Assembly: GCF_034480035.2 (NCBI RefSeq)
Contig: NZ_CP118753.2
Coordinates: forward strand, 705,001 to 769,000
DNA: 64,000 nucleotides
Direction of reading: 5' to 3'
Source: Methanosphaera sp. ISO3-F5
GTDB taxonomy: Archaea; Methanobacteriota; Methanobacteria; Methanobacteriales; Methanobacteriaceae
Shown here: piece by piece, positions 55,601 to 64,000 of the stretch
Layout of the letters: each line of letters begins with the position of its first letter
How positions within the stretch are numbered: position 1 is the first letter of the stretch
Notes under the pieces: generated by a model
What the model saw: only the letters and a program-made list of their open reading frames with translations
Told to the model about the DNA's origin: nothing
Databases searched by the model: none
Position numbers and translations under genes: made by a program

Positions 55601-58565
55601 AATACTAAACGAAAAAACAGAAATTCCATGCAACATCATCAAAACAGAAAACACAAACTATGATCCAGTAACACTAGCCGATGAAATAGAATTCACAGAC
55701 CACTTCGAAACAACAATACCTAAAAACAATACCACAAAATTCGAATTTCAAATAACAGAAAACAACACACAATACACCCCACAAATAAAACTACAAGAAA
55801 ATAAAAAAACAAAAAACTCAGTAAACATAAACAAAGAACTAATAGCATACAACAATACCAGAGACATAATACTTCAGGAAACAAAAAAAGACAAACATTA
55901 CACATTCTCAATAATAATGGCAGTATACAACACAGAAAGATTCATAGAAGAATCAATAAATTCAGTCATCAACCAGACACTAAGTTTCAAAGAAAACACA
56001 GAACTAATCATAGTAGATGATGGAAGCACAGACAATTCAATAAACATAATAAAAGGATACAAAGAACAATACCCTGAAAACATAACAATCATAGAAAAAA
56101 CACATAGTGGACAAGCAAGTGCAAGAGACTTGGGACTAAAAATAGCAACAGGACAATATGTTAACTTCCTAGACAGTGATGACTACCTTGAAAAAGACAC
56201 ACTAGAAAAAGTAAAAGATTATATTGATACAATAAACAATAAAACAGATGTTATAACAATCCCAATGAATTATGTGGATCGACTGGAAAAAGAACACCCA
56301 CTAAATTACAAATATGATCAAACAAGGATAATAAACCTCGAAGAAGAATATGAAAACCCACAGTTGTCCATATCATCAGCTTTCATAAACACAGAAACCA
56401 TACAAAAATATGAATTTGACACATCATTAATAAGCTCAGAAGATACATTAATACTAAACAAAGTTCTACTCGAAAAAAGGACAATGGGCGTACTAAATAA
56501 CACACATTATAATTACCGGTTACGATTTAGTGAAGACAACCTCACAGAAAGTCTAACAACAGATAAACAGTATTACACACACAGATTAGAACACTTCCAC
56601 AAACACCTATTAAACTACTGCCTGGAAGAATATGATGAAATACCATTATTCATACAATACATGATAGCAACAGACCTAAACAAATTGTTCAGCATACGAA
56701 AATTAGATGTATTTGAAGACAAAGACGAAATAGACGAGTTCTGGGAATACATTAAAAGTAATGATGGAAAATATGACATATTAACACACATATCCGATGA
56801 ATGCATAAAAAATAATAATAACATTAAACAACCACTAAAATCCCTAATGTTATACCATAAAAACAGAGAATACAAAGTGTCAGTATCAAAAAATGGTATA
56901 GTAAAATTATCAACAAAGAATCATACAATAGACACACTAAATAATCATGGATTATGGTTTGACATAATAGAAGTCCGCTTTAACAAATTAAACCTATCCG
57001 GACACTTCGTATCCAACTTCTACCCAGAAACAATCACACTAAAAATTATCAAAACAAACGAAAACGGACGAGAACAAGCATATCCATGTGAATACTTCGA
57101 ATATGCTACAGAAGACCGCAGTCACCTAGAATCATTATCATTCCCATGGAGGTATGATTACAACTTCAATGTACAAGTACCATTAGATAATGTTAGTATA
57201 GCAGACTTCAGATTCGAATTAAGATATGAGGAAAACGGAAAAACCATAACAATAACACCAACAATAGGATTCAGAGTACCATCCGGATTAACAGAATTCA
57301 ACAAATACTTCGTACAAGAATCCAGAATAGTATTCTACCAAGACAAAAAAATATACATCTACCCATACTCCTATAAAATGATGTTAAAACGAGAATTCAG
57401 AACATTACAACTAATAACACAAGACAAACAAGACGGATACAAGAAAATAATATTCTACAGAATACTCTACATGATATTATACCCATTCATGAAAAACAAG
57501 AGAATATGGTTTATAAATGATAGATTAGACAGTGCAGACGAAAACGGAATACATTTATTCAAATACGCAAAACAACAAAAAGATGGAATAAAAAAATATT
57601 ACATACTAGACAAACACTGTGATGACTACAAAAAACTTAAAAAAAGATATGGTAGAAGCATACTCGCACATAACTCATTCAAACATAAACTATTATACTT
57701 CTTCACAGAAAAAAGAATAGCCTCATTTTTAAATGAATCATTCTTCAACCCATTCTGGATTGACGGAAACTATGATATAAGAAAAATATACTGTAACCTG
57801 GTAACATCACCATGGTATTTCCTTCAACATGGAGTAATATATAGGGACTTAACCAGTCACATCAAACGATACAAATACAACCTAGCACTAATAGTAACAT
57901 CAGCAGAACGTGAAAGACAATCATTCTTTGACCTAAAATATGGATTCCCTGAAGAAGTTGTTCAAATACTAGGACTACCAAGATATGATAACCTCATCAA
58001 AAACAATGAAGTCAAAAAACAGATTCTATTCACACCTACATGGAGATTACAACTAGAAAAAGACGAATCGTTGTTCTTAAATTCGGATTATTATCATATG
58101 TTGAATAGTTTTTTAAGTAATGGTGAGCTTTTTGAATTGTTGGATGAGTATGGTTATAAGTTTATATTTAAGCCTCATCCTCAGTTGATTAAGCATTTGG
58201 ATTCTTTTGAGATGAATGAGGCTGTTGTTGTTTCTACGGGGGAGTCTTATCAGGAGTTGATAAGGGATTCTGCGTTGATGATTAGTGATGTTTCTTCGGT
58301 GATTTCGGATTTTGCTTATCTTAAGAAACCGATTATTTATTATCAGAAGAATGAGGATCATCATTTTGAGCCTTTCTTTGATTATGTGAGTGAAGGTTTT
58401 GGTGATGTGCTTAAGAGTGAGGATGATGTTATCTGTAAGTTGAGGTTTTATCTTGAAAATGGTTGTGTGATGGAAGATAAATATAAAGAGAGGGTTTCAA
58501 ACTTTTTCAAGTATAATGATAAGAATAATTGTAAACGTGTGTATGAGTGGATTTTAAAGCATTAA
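52623..58565 (+). CDS. Giant four-GT2-like plus glycerophosphotransferase-type protein
   Basis: A 1980-aa protein. GT2-like domains start near residues 4, 326, 643 and 1088. In the first three the signatures are degraded: LLNNNSKDNS with INSNDY, IINNNTNIET with LNESDY, and FINNQSTDNS with INGTDY. The fourth is intact: FSIIMAVYNTERFIEESINS, IVDDGSTDNS, NFLDSDDYLE. A beta-rich region (~1440-1600) precedes a TagB/TagF-like domain (~1620-1980) with YFLQHGVIYRD, FKPHPQ and ISDVSSVISDFAYLKKPIIY. Only one GT2 and the terminal domain are likely active. Start TTG 52623, with GAGGGG 6 nt before. The last ~165 codons switch abruptly at about 58070 from A/C-rich to T/G-rich usage and are duplicated at 60720-61215. 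Confidence 0.87.
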   Translation: MNNTCNFTIIIPYKNSEMHIEETLLSITEQKLSFKANVQLILLNNNSKDNSTLIVRHFQRTYPKNISIINESNINKSKNIALKQAKGKYIAFINSNDYLSKEVLANVLTQFKQNPECNIVKVPFNEIGVNQEIKEQLGQTIINLEKTNNIPTTLESLFIKKEILQNQQYDETLTDSENLQLINNIFTSNKTINIAEGTYNKRLTNQTIKTKQHYENKITTYKQLLKTENNNPNYVQNLILKDLNKIITVPHIHLFKTTEEKESYVNSIQEILQQIDTQKILKQKFTKNIKKLLIHLKENKEQKTTQNNLQLYEIFNNYYLEGNEIKFTIILETIGTPKYLEESIKSIINQTLLFKENIQIIIINNNTNIETTCISEHYQKIYPQNIRIITEDSQNAKKIAIQQAKGTYISFLNESDYYSWNVMENVYNAFKENPQTNIIKIGYKEVGIKEQYTEQENTSINLNNIINKDYSYKTLFIKKDKLTQYNFNHDKHDTENLHILTDLIQNNPEIFLTKGWYNHRTINTLQTEHHFQKIKVCQELLNKTNNNYTQNLVISVIDELFTTEYIENLDDNNEKKDYITTIQEITKQLTKEQIINHQYTNNKTKRLLIYLKEQISENTTNLEVYNIINTIFLKENEIDYYQSGSFNFSIIIQYSNSERLIEKTITSITEDQTLPFKQNTQLIFINNQSTDNSTTIIKHYQNQYPENISIINESNINKAKNRALKYATGKYVAIINGTDYISPHTLENVLEMFPENNEINIIKMPIKHIGLHNIKDPILQEDSIVDLREHPSKTQTYESLFIKNKIIKQEQFDETQTDIDNIELLNKIILENPVLGIAKGQYYQRVTYDNLRIQNQNQSTKEHYQNKIKTYQKIIKESTNNENKINDYTQYMISDDLEQLISKAHLHLFETEQEKTEYLNNLENIIQQLDENKIINQKHTYTNIKRLQKSYNKKKNYEEDNLTINNITEKDNNIYIKGNYTSIRNNKHIPINIILNEKTEIPCNIIKTENTNYDPVTLADEIEFTDHFETTIPKNNTTKFEFQITENNTQYTPQIKLQENKKTKNSVNINKELIAYNNTRDIILQETKKDKHYTFSIIMAVYNTERFIEESINSVINQTLSFKENTELIIVDDGSTDNSINIIKGYKEQYPENITIIEKTHSGQASARDLGLKIATGQYVNFLDSDDYLEKDTLEKVKDYIDTINNKTDVITIPMNYVDRLEKEHPLNYKYDQTRIINLEEEYENPQLSISSAFINTETIQKYEFDTSLISSEDTLILNKVLLEKRTMGVLNNTHYNYRLRFSEDNLTESLTTDKQYYTHRLEHFHKHLLNYCLEEYDEIPLFIQYMIATDLNKLFSIRKLDVFEDKDEIDEFWEYIKSNDGKYDILTHISDECIKNNNNIKQPLKSLMLYHKNREYKVSVSKNGIVKLSTKNHTIDTLNNHGLWFDIIEVRFNKLNLSGHFVSNFYPETITLKIIKTNENGREQAYPCEYFEYATEDRSHLESLSFPWRYDYNFNVQVPLDNVSIADFRFELRYEENGKTITITPTIGFRVPSGLTEFNKYFVQESRIVFYQDKKIYIYPYSYKMMLKREFRTLQLITQDKQDGYKKIIFYRILYMILYPFMKNKRIWFINDRLDSADENGIHLFKYAKQQKDGIKKYYILDKHCDDYKKLKKRYGRSILAHNSFKHKLLYFFTEKRIASFLNESFFNPFWIDGNYDIRKIYCNLVTSPWYFLQHGVIYRDLTSHIKRYKYNLALIVTSAERERQSFFDLKYGFPEEVVQILGLPRYDNLIKNNEVKKQILFTPTWRLQLEKDESLFLNSDYYHMLNSFLSNGELFELLDEYGYKFIFKPHPQLIKHLDSFEMNEAVVVSTGESYQELIRDSALMISDVSSVISDFAYLKKPIIYYQKNEDHHFEPFFDYVSEGFGDVLKSEDDVICKLRFYLENGCVMEDKYKERVSNFFKYNDKNNCKRVYEWILKH

Positions 58566-60714
58566 GTTGATTATTATGAGTGATAAGAAAGGTTTTATGT
58601 TTTCTGTGGTATTGACTGTGTCTGATAATCCGGGTTATTTGGAGCAATCGATTAGTTCTGTGTTGGATCAGACATTGGATTTTAAGGATAATGTTCAGAT
58701 AATTTTTATAGATTATGGGGGATGTGTTGAGTCAACAGAGCTTATTAGGCGTGTTGGTCGTGTGTATCCGGATAATGTTGTTATTTTGTCAAAGGATTAT
58801 CTTGGTCAGCCTTATGCTGAAAATAATGTTTATAAAGTTCCTGGTGGTGAATATGTTACATTCCTTGAAGGAACTGATTACTTCTCAAAAAACACATTCG
58901 AACAAGTAAAAAACTTCTATGATAAACATTCTGAAGAGAGTAATATAGTATCAATTCCAGTAATTAATGGAAATACCGAAGATAGATTAAACTACAAATT
59001 CGAACAAACAAGAATAATAAATCTTGAAGAAGAGGCTAATAATCCACAACTACACCTAAAATCATGTTTTATCAAAAAATCAGCACTACACAACTACAAA
59101 TACAATAGAAAAACATTATTTGAAGAAGAAACCATACTAATAAACCAATTACTCTTAGATCTTCCACGAATAGGTGTGATAAAAAATGTTAAATATTATA
59201 TTAGACAAATATTCGACCCTAAACTCTTTAAAAACAAAACAATCCAAGAAAAAAAATATATTCAAAGAATAATTTTTATTAAAAAATTATTATCCACATC
59301 AATCACAAAAAAGAGTATTGTACCTGATTTTATCAAATATACAATCACATACTACATACAAAACATACTTAAACTACCTGATTTAAGTTTTCTAGATAAA
59401 GAAGGAAAAAACCAGTTACTTGGCGAAGTACAGAGTATTATCAGTATTCTTGATGATGATATGATTTATGATAATGAGAATATTGATTATGCTTTGAAGG
59501 GTTTCTTCATTTATCTTAAAAAGGGCGTATATTCTATTGTTGGTGAAGATGATAATGTTGTGATGCGGTCTGGTGATTATTATATTGATGATCTTAAGAA
59601 ACATAGGATATGGTTGGATATAGTTGATATTAATGACAATCAGTTGATAATTTCTGGGGTATATACTACAAACTTTGATAATGATTCACTTAGAATAAAC
59701 CTGATTAAAGAAGATGCAGGAAATAATAGGGAAACTTTTTCATGTGATTATTTTACTTATCCTCAAAGGGATAGAAGTAATGTTGAATATTTGGGCATTC
59801 CATGGAAGTTTGTTTATAATTTCGAAGTGTCATTAAAATTAAAAGATGTAATTCATAACAAATATACTTTCGAAGTAACATTTGAAGAAAATAATATTCA
59901 AATGAAATATACTCCTCGGATAGAGTTCAGGATATCCTCTTATTTTTCTAGTGTATCTATTTATGCGGTTATTGGGGAGTATATTTTATTTAAGGATAGT
60001 TCTTCTATTTCGGTTATTCCTTATTCTTTTAGGAAACTTTTTAACTTTGAAGTTAAGAATATTTTTAAAATCATTAAAAGTTCTGAAAAAGGTAAGGTGG
60101 GAGCTGCATTTATGCATTTCTTATATCTTTTATTGTATAAGTTAATGGATAATAAGAAGATTTGGTTATTGAATGATAGACTGGACATGGTCGATGATAA
60201 TGCAAAACATTTATTTGAGTATGCACTTAAACAAGATGATGGTATAAATAAGTATCTTATCGTAGACAAAAATTCTGAAGATTATAAAAAACTTAAAAAG
60301 AATTATAAGAACATCATAACTTATGGATCATTCAAACATAAAATATTATACCTATTCAGTGAAAAAAGAATATCATCTCTCCTAAATGAAAAATTTTTCA
60401 ATCCCTTCTATAATGACGAAGAAGATAAACGCAAACTCTACTGTAATTTAGTAACAGCACCAAGATACTTCATACAACACGGAGTAATCTACAGAAACTT
60501 AACAGAACACATAAAACGATATAATCATAATCTAAGATTAATAGTTACCTCAGCAGAACGTGAAAAACAATCATTCTTTGACCTAAACTATAGATTCCCA
60601 GAAGAAGTTGTTCAAATACTAGGACTTCCACGTTTTGACAACCTTATAAGAGATAACAAAATAAAAAAACAAATATTATTCACGCCAACATGGAGATTAC
60701 AACTAGACAAAAAT
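58065..60714. repeat. 2.65-kb tandem duplication, unit A
   Basis: From about 58070 the sequence recurs at an offset of 2650 bp (for example 58072-58565 and 60722-61215, with only a few substitutions). The offset becomes 2649 after the G-run at 58717. The unit contains the 3' end of the gene at 52623, the whole junction to the next gene and most of that gene. The borders are approximate. Confidence 0.85.
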
Positions 60715-61215
60715 GAATCGTTGTTCTTAAATTCGGATTATTATCATATGTTGAATAGTTTTTTAAGTAATGGTGAGCTTTTTGAATTGTTGGATGAGTA
60801 TGGTTATAAGTTTATATTTAAGCCTCATCCTCAGTTGATTAAGCATTTGGATTCTTTTGAGATGAATGAGGCTGTTGTTGTTTCTACGGGGGAGTCTTAT
60901 CAGGAGTTGATAAGGGGTTCTGCGTTGATGATTAGTGATGTTTCTTCGGTGATTTCGGATTTTGCTTATCTTAAGAAGCCGATTATTTATTATCAGAAGA
61001 ATGAGGATCATCATTTTGAGCCTTTCTTTGATTATGTGAGTGAAGGTTTTGGTGATGTGCTTAAGAGTGAGGATGATGTTATCTGTAAGTTGAGGTTTTA
61101 TCTTGAAAATGGTTGTGTGATGGAGGATAAGTATAAAGAGAGGGTTTCAAACTTTTTCAAGTATAATGATAAGGATAATTGTAAACGTGTGTATGAGTGG
61201 ATTTTAAAGCATTAA
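58576..61215 (+). CDS. Degenerate GT2 plus glycerophosphotransferase-type protein
   Basis: About 879 aa. The N-terminal GT2-like domain keeps the fold pattern (FSVVLTVSDNPGYLEQSISS, LDQTLDFKDNVQIIF) but has IDYGGCVE and FLEGTDYF instead of DDGSTD and DSDD, so it is probably inactive. The middle is beta-rich (~340-500). The TagB/TagF-like domain (~530-879) has KIWLLNDRLDMVDDNAKHLF, YFIQHGVIYRN, FKPHPQ and ISDVSSVISDFAYLKKP. Start: ATG 58576 lies 10 nt after the upstream stop with GTTGAT in front. TTG 58567 is an alternative. The gene seems to have arisen by tandem duplication, since its last ~165 codons nearly equal those of the gene before it. Confidence 0.8.
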   Translation: MSDKKGFMFSVVLTVSDNPGYLEQSISSVLDQTLDFKDNVQIIFIDYGGCVESTELIRRVGRVYPDNVVILSKDYLGQPYAENNVYKVPGGEYVTFLEGTDYFSKNTFEQVKNFYDKHSEESNIVSIPVINGNTEDRLNYKFEQTRIINLEEEANNPQLHLKSCFIKKSALHNYKYNRKTLFEEETILINQLLLDLPRIGVIKNVKYYIRQIFDPKLFKNKTIQEKKYIQRIIFIKKLLSTSITKKSIVPDFIKYTITYYIQNILKLPDLSFLDKEGKNQLLGEVQSIISILDDDMIYDNENIDYALKGFFIYLKKGVYSIVGEDDNVVMRSGDYYIDDLKKHRIWLDIVDINDNQLIISGVYTTNFDNDSLRINLIKEDAGNNRETFSCDYFTYPQRDRSNVEYLGIPWKFVYNFEVSLKLKDVIHNKYTFEVTFEENNIQMKYTPRIEFRISSYFSSVSIYAVIGEYILFKDSSSISVIPYSFRKLFNFEVKNIFKIIKSSEKGKVGAAFMHFLYLLLYKLMDNKKIWLLNDRLDMVDDNAKHLFEYALKQDDGINKYLIVDKNSEDYKKLKKNYKNIITYGSFKHKILYLFSEKRISSLLNEKFFNPFYNDEEDKRKLYCNLVTAPRYFIQHGVIYRNLTEHIKRYNHNLRLIVTSAEREKQSFFDLNYRFPEEVVQILGLPRFDNLIRDNKIKKQILFTPTWRLQLDKNESLFLNSDYYHMLNSFLSNGELFELLDEYGYKFIFKPHPQLIKHLDSFEMNEAVVVSTGESYQELIRGSALMISDVSSVISDFAYLKKPIIYYQKNEDHHFEPFFDYVSEGFGDVLKSEDDVICKLRFYLENGCVMEDKYKERVSNFFKYNDKDNCKRVYEWILKH

Positions 61216-63150
61216 GTTGATTATTATGAGTGATAAGAAAGGTTTTATGTTTTCTGTGGTATTGACTGTGTCTGATAATCCGGGTTATTTGGAGCAATCG
61301 ATTAGTTCTGTGTTGGATCAGACATTGGATTTTAAGGATAATGTTCAGATAATTTTTATAGATTATGGGGATGTGTTGAGTCAACAGAGCTTATTAGGCG
61401 TGTTGGTCGTGTGTATCCGGATAATGTTGTTATTTTGTCAAAGGATTATCTTGGTCAGCCTTATGCTGAAAATAATGTTTATAAAGTTCCTGGTGGTGAA
61501 TATGTTACATTCCTTGAAGGAACTGATTACTTCTCAAAAAACACATTCGAACAAGTAAAAAACTTCTATGATAAACATTCTGAAGAGAGTAATATAGTAT
61601 CAATTCCAGTAATTAATGGAAATACCGAAGATAGATTAAACTACAAATTTGAACAAACAAGAATAATAAATCTTGAAGAAGAGGCTAATAATCCACAACT
61701 ACACCTAAAATCATGTTTTATCAAAAAATCAGCACTACGCAACTACAAATACAATAGAAAAACATTATTTGAAGAAGAAACCATACTAATAAACCAATTA
61801 CTCTTAGATCTTCCACGAATAGGTGTGATAAAAAATGTTAAATATTATATTAGACAAATATTCGACCCTAAACTCTTTAAAAACAAAACAATCCAAGAAA
61901 AAAAATATATTCAAAGAATAATTTTTATTAAAAAATTATTATCCACATCAATCACAAAAAAGAGTATTGTACCTGATTTTATCAAATATACAATCACATA
62001 CTACATACAAGACATACTTAAAATACCTGATTTAGATTTTCTGGATAAAGAAGAAAAAAATAGTTTGTTTGAAGAAATTAGGAGTATTATTGGTATTCTT
62101 GATGATGATATGATTTATGATAATGAGAATATTGATTATGCTTTGAGGGGTTTCTTTATTTATCTTAAAAAGGGTGTATATTCTATTGTTGGTGAGGATG
62201 ATAATGTTGTGATGCGGTCTGGTGATTATTATATTGATGATCTTAAGAAACATAGGATATGGTTGGATATTGTTGATATTAAGGATGATTGCTTGGTAAT
62301 CTCTGGGGTATATACTACAAACTTTGATAATGATTCACTTAGAATAAATCTGATTAAAGAAGATGCAGGAAATAATGGGGAAACTTTTTCATGTGATTAT
62401 TTTACTTATCCTCAAAGGGATAGAAGCAATGTTGAATATTTGGGCATTCCATGGAAGTTTGTTTATAATTTTGAAGTGTCATTAGAATTAAAAGATGTAA
62501 TTCATAATAGATATACTTTTGAAGTATTATTTGAAGAAAATAATATTCAAATGGACTATACTCCTCGGATAGAGTTCAGGATATCTTCCTATTTTTCTAG
62601 TGTATCAATTTATGCGGTTATTGGGGAGTATATTTTATTTAAGGATAGTTCTTCTATTTCGGTTATTCCTTATTCGTTTAGGAAACTTTTTAACTTTGAA
62701 GTTAAGAATATTTTTAAAATCATTAAAAGTTCTGAAAAAGGTAAGGTGGGAGCTGCATTTATGCATTTGCTCTACCTCATATTATATAGGTATATGGATA
62801 ATAAGAGGATTTGGTTATTGAATGATAGACTGGACATGGTTGATGATAATGCAAAACATTTATTTGAGTATGCACTTAAACAAGATGATGGTATAAATAA
62901 GTATCTTATCGTAGACAAAAATTCTGAAGATTATAAGGAACTTAAAAAGAATTATAAGAACATCATAACTTATGGATCATTCAAACATAAAATATTATAC
63001 CTATTCTGTGAGAAAAGAATATCTTCATTTTTGAATGAAAATTTTTTCAATCCCTTCTATAATGACGAAGAAGATAAACGTAAATTCTATTGTAATTTAG
63101 TAACAGCACCAAGATATTTCCTCCAACATGGAGTAATATCCTGTGATTTA
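60715..63150. repeat. 2.65-kb tandem duplication, unit B
   Basis: Second copy of the unit at 58065-60714. It starts inside the 3' end of the gene at 58576 and runs through the frameshifted next gene. Identity is very high to about 62030, then moderate, and homology fades near 63150. There the last gene carries a different version of the glycerophosphotransferase C-terminus. Confidence 0.75.
61226..61558 (+). pseudogene. 5' fragment of frameshifted GT2/glycerophosphotransferase gene
   Basis: Begins exactly like the gene at 58576 (MSDKKGFMFSVVLTVSD) but leaves the correct frame at a G-run. 61367-61370 has four G where the duplicate has five (58717-58721). The correct frame would read IDYGGC; here it reads IDYGDVLSQQ and stops at 61558. 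The remainder continues in another frame (61411-63864). Either this copy is broken, or the G-run slips and switches the gene. A sequencing error cannot be excluded. Confidence 0.75.
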
Positions 63151-63864
63151 ACAGAACAAATCAGACGATATGATCATAATTTATCTTTAATACTCACATC
63201 ATCAGATCTTGAATGCCAATCATTCTTTGACTTGGACTATAATTTTCCGAGGCAATCTATTCAGGTATTAGGACTTCCAAGATATGATAAATTAACAAAT
63301 AAGGAAAAAAGGAAACAAATATTATTTATACCTTCCTGGAGATCATACCTTGATAATGATGGGGAACTTTTAAAACAATCTGATTATTATAAGTCAATTG
63401 AAAGCTTAATTAATAATAATAAACTAGCAAAATTATTAGATTCTGCTGGTTATCAATTAATATTTAAGCCACATCCTGAACTAATTAAACATACCGAAAA
63501 GTTCAACATAGGTAGTAATGTAAAGTTATCAATTAATAATTCATTCCAGGAATTATTTAACAATTCTTCATTATTAATCACAGATTTCTCATCAGTAATA
63601 TTTGATTTTTCTTATCTGAAAAAGCCTGTAATATACTATCAACCAAATGATGATTACCATTACAAAGAAGGCTACTTTAACTATGAAGATATGGGATTTG
63701 GTGAAGTAATTAGGAATGAAGAAGATTTAATACTGAAAATAAGGGAATACATCGAAAACAATTGTATTATGGAAGAAAAATACCAAGAAAGAGTAACTTC
63801 CTTTTTTAAGTATCATGATAAAAATAATTCAAAAAGAGTTTATGATTGGATTAAAAAAAATTAG
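61411..63864 (+). CDS. Glycerophosphotransferase-type protein, 3' part of a frameshifted gene
   Basis: An 817-aa open frame from GTG 61411 (VYPDNVVILSKDYLGQPYAE), lacking only the first ~65 residues of the duplicate at 58576. Those residues belong to a GT2-like domain that already lacks its signatures, so the rest could still work if translated. No ribosome binding site is visible before the GTG. The TagB/TagF-like domain (~470-817) has YFLQHGVISCD, FKPHPE and LLITDFSSVIFDFSYLKKPV. This last part differs from the duplicate and is closer to the proteins at 48304 and 9836. The gene is therefore a chimera of a duplicated 5' part and another 3' part. It is the last gene in the window; 63865-64000 is empty AT-rich DNA. 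Confidence 0.75.
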   Translation: MYPDNVVILSKDYLGQPYAENNVYKVPGGEYVTFLEGTDYFSKNTFEQVKNFYDKHSEESNIVSIPVINGNTEDRLNYKFEQTRIINLEEEANNPQLHLKSCFIKKSALRNYKYNRKTLFEEETILINQLLLDLPRIGVIKNVKYYIRQIFDPKLFKNKTIQEKKYIQRIIFIKKLLSTSITKKSIVPDFIKYTITYYIQDILKIPDLDFLDKEEKNSLFEEIRSIIGILDDDMIYDNENIDYALRGFFIYLKKGVYSIVGEDDNVVMRSGDYYIDDLKKHRIWLDIVDIKDDCLVISGVYTTNFDNDSLRINLIKEDAGNNGETFSCDYFTYPQRDRSNVEYLGIPWKFVYNFEVSLELKDVIHNRYTFEVLFEENNIQMDYTPRIEFRISSYFSSVSIYAVIGEYILFKDSSSISVIPYSFRKLFNFEVKNIFKIIKSSEKGKVGAAFMHLLYLILYRYMDNKRIWLLNDRLDMVDDNAKHLFEYALKQDDGINKYLIVDKNSEDYKELKKNYKNIITYGSFKHKILYLFCEKRISSFLNENFFNPFYNDEEDKRKFYCNLVTAPRYFLQHGVISCDLTEQIRRYDHNLSLILTSSDLECQSFFDLDYNFPRQSIQVLGLPRYDKLTNKEKRKQILFIPSWRSYLDNDGELLKQSDYYKSIESLINNNKLAKLLDSAGYQLIFKPHPELIKHTEKFNIGSNVKLSINNSFQELFNNSSLLITDFSSVIFDFSYLKKPVIYYQPNDDYHYKEGYFNYEDMGFGEVIRNEEDLILKIREYIENNCIMEEKYQERVTSFFKYHDKNNSKRVYDWIKKN

Positions 63865-64000
63865 TAACACATTACTTCCATAAAAAATCTATTTAATGTC
63901 TTTATCATATAATTTAAGCATTAATCAATAAAATATAACTAAAAACTATATACTAAGTTAATCAAATAATTATTTAATTAAAACTGGGATAAAATATCAG

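Overview
The window looks like a chromosomal segment of a very AT-rich gut methanogen of the Methanobacteriales, most likely Methanosphaera (M. stadtmanae-like). The reasons are the low GC, the archaeal archaeosine tRNA-guanine transglycosylase (38973-40982) next to an aspartate carbamoyltransferase regulatory chain, GGAGGTGAT-type ribosome binding sites with frequent TTG starts, and an adhesin-like secreted protein with Ig-like repeats. The genus is inferred from style and gene content, not from a search. I see no rRNA, tRNA or CRISPR array.

Layout. 1-826: decayed transposase and empty DNA. 827-3360 (-): adhesin-like protein and a GT2 glycosyltransferase. 3551-5323 (-): glmS, which feeds amino sugars into surface polymers. 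5416-9827 (-): two near-copies of a DUF6270/SGNH-like gene around an SGNH esterase gene. One copy was split by a 125-bp deletion. 9836-14551 (-): a 1571-aa protein with three GT2 domains and a CDP-glycerol glycerophosphotransferase-type domain. A 719-bp divergent intergenic region carries three related palindromes. 15271-22400 (+): GT4-type, GT2 and GT11-type transferases, the last with a 63-bp tandem repeat. 22455-26174 (-): LicD-like protein, RecJ-like DHH protein and a small membrane-anchored protein. 26616-27760: DUF6270 pseudogene. 27915-36837 (+): GT2, LicD, DUF6270 and degenerate asparagine-synthase-like genes, linked by a shared ~135-aa beta-rich domain. 36953-38895 (+): inactive-looking SGNH-like protein plus SGNH protein. 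38973-41868 (+): housekeeping tgtA-pyrI-YjbQ operon. 41900-42577 (-): methyltransferase. 42744-45055 (+): LicC-LicA fusion and TarI/IspD-like cytidylyltransferase. 45261-48307 (+): another SGNH pair plus GT2. 48304-52425 (-) and 52623-63864 (+): large GT2 plus glycerophosphotransferase proteins, the last two created by a 2.65-kb tandem duplication.

How the genes may work together. Apart from the housekeeping genes, the window is an accessory surface-glycopolymer region. The LicA/LicC/LicD-type set suggests transfer of a phosphocholine-like group. The TarI-like and TagB/TagF-like domains suggest a teichoic-acid-like poly(alditol phosphate). The GT2, GT4 and GT11 enzymes would build the glycan, and the SGNH proteins would add or remove acyl groups. 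None of the SGNH, LicD or GT proteins has an evident signal peptide, so this work would take place in the cytoplasm on precursors. No exporter or polymerase is visible here, so the pathway is incomplete in this window.

The most unusual signals are: the SGNH protein that recurs three times next to a second SGNH-like protein lacking catalytic residues; the uncharacterised beta domain attached to four different protein types; the three palindromes between divergent glycosyltransferase operons; a probable AUU start codon; and the strong evidence of gene conversion, duplication and compositional patchwork inside the glycosyltransferase genes.
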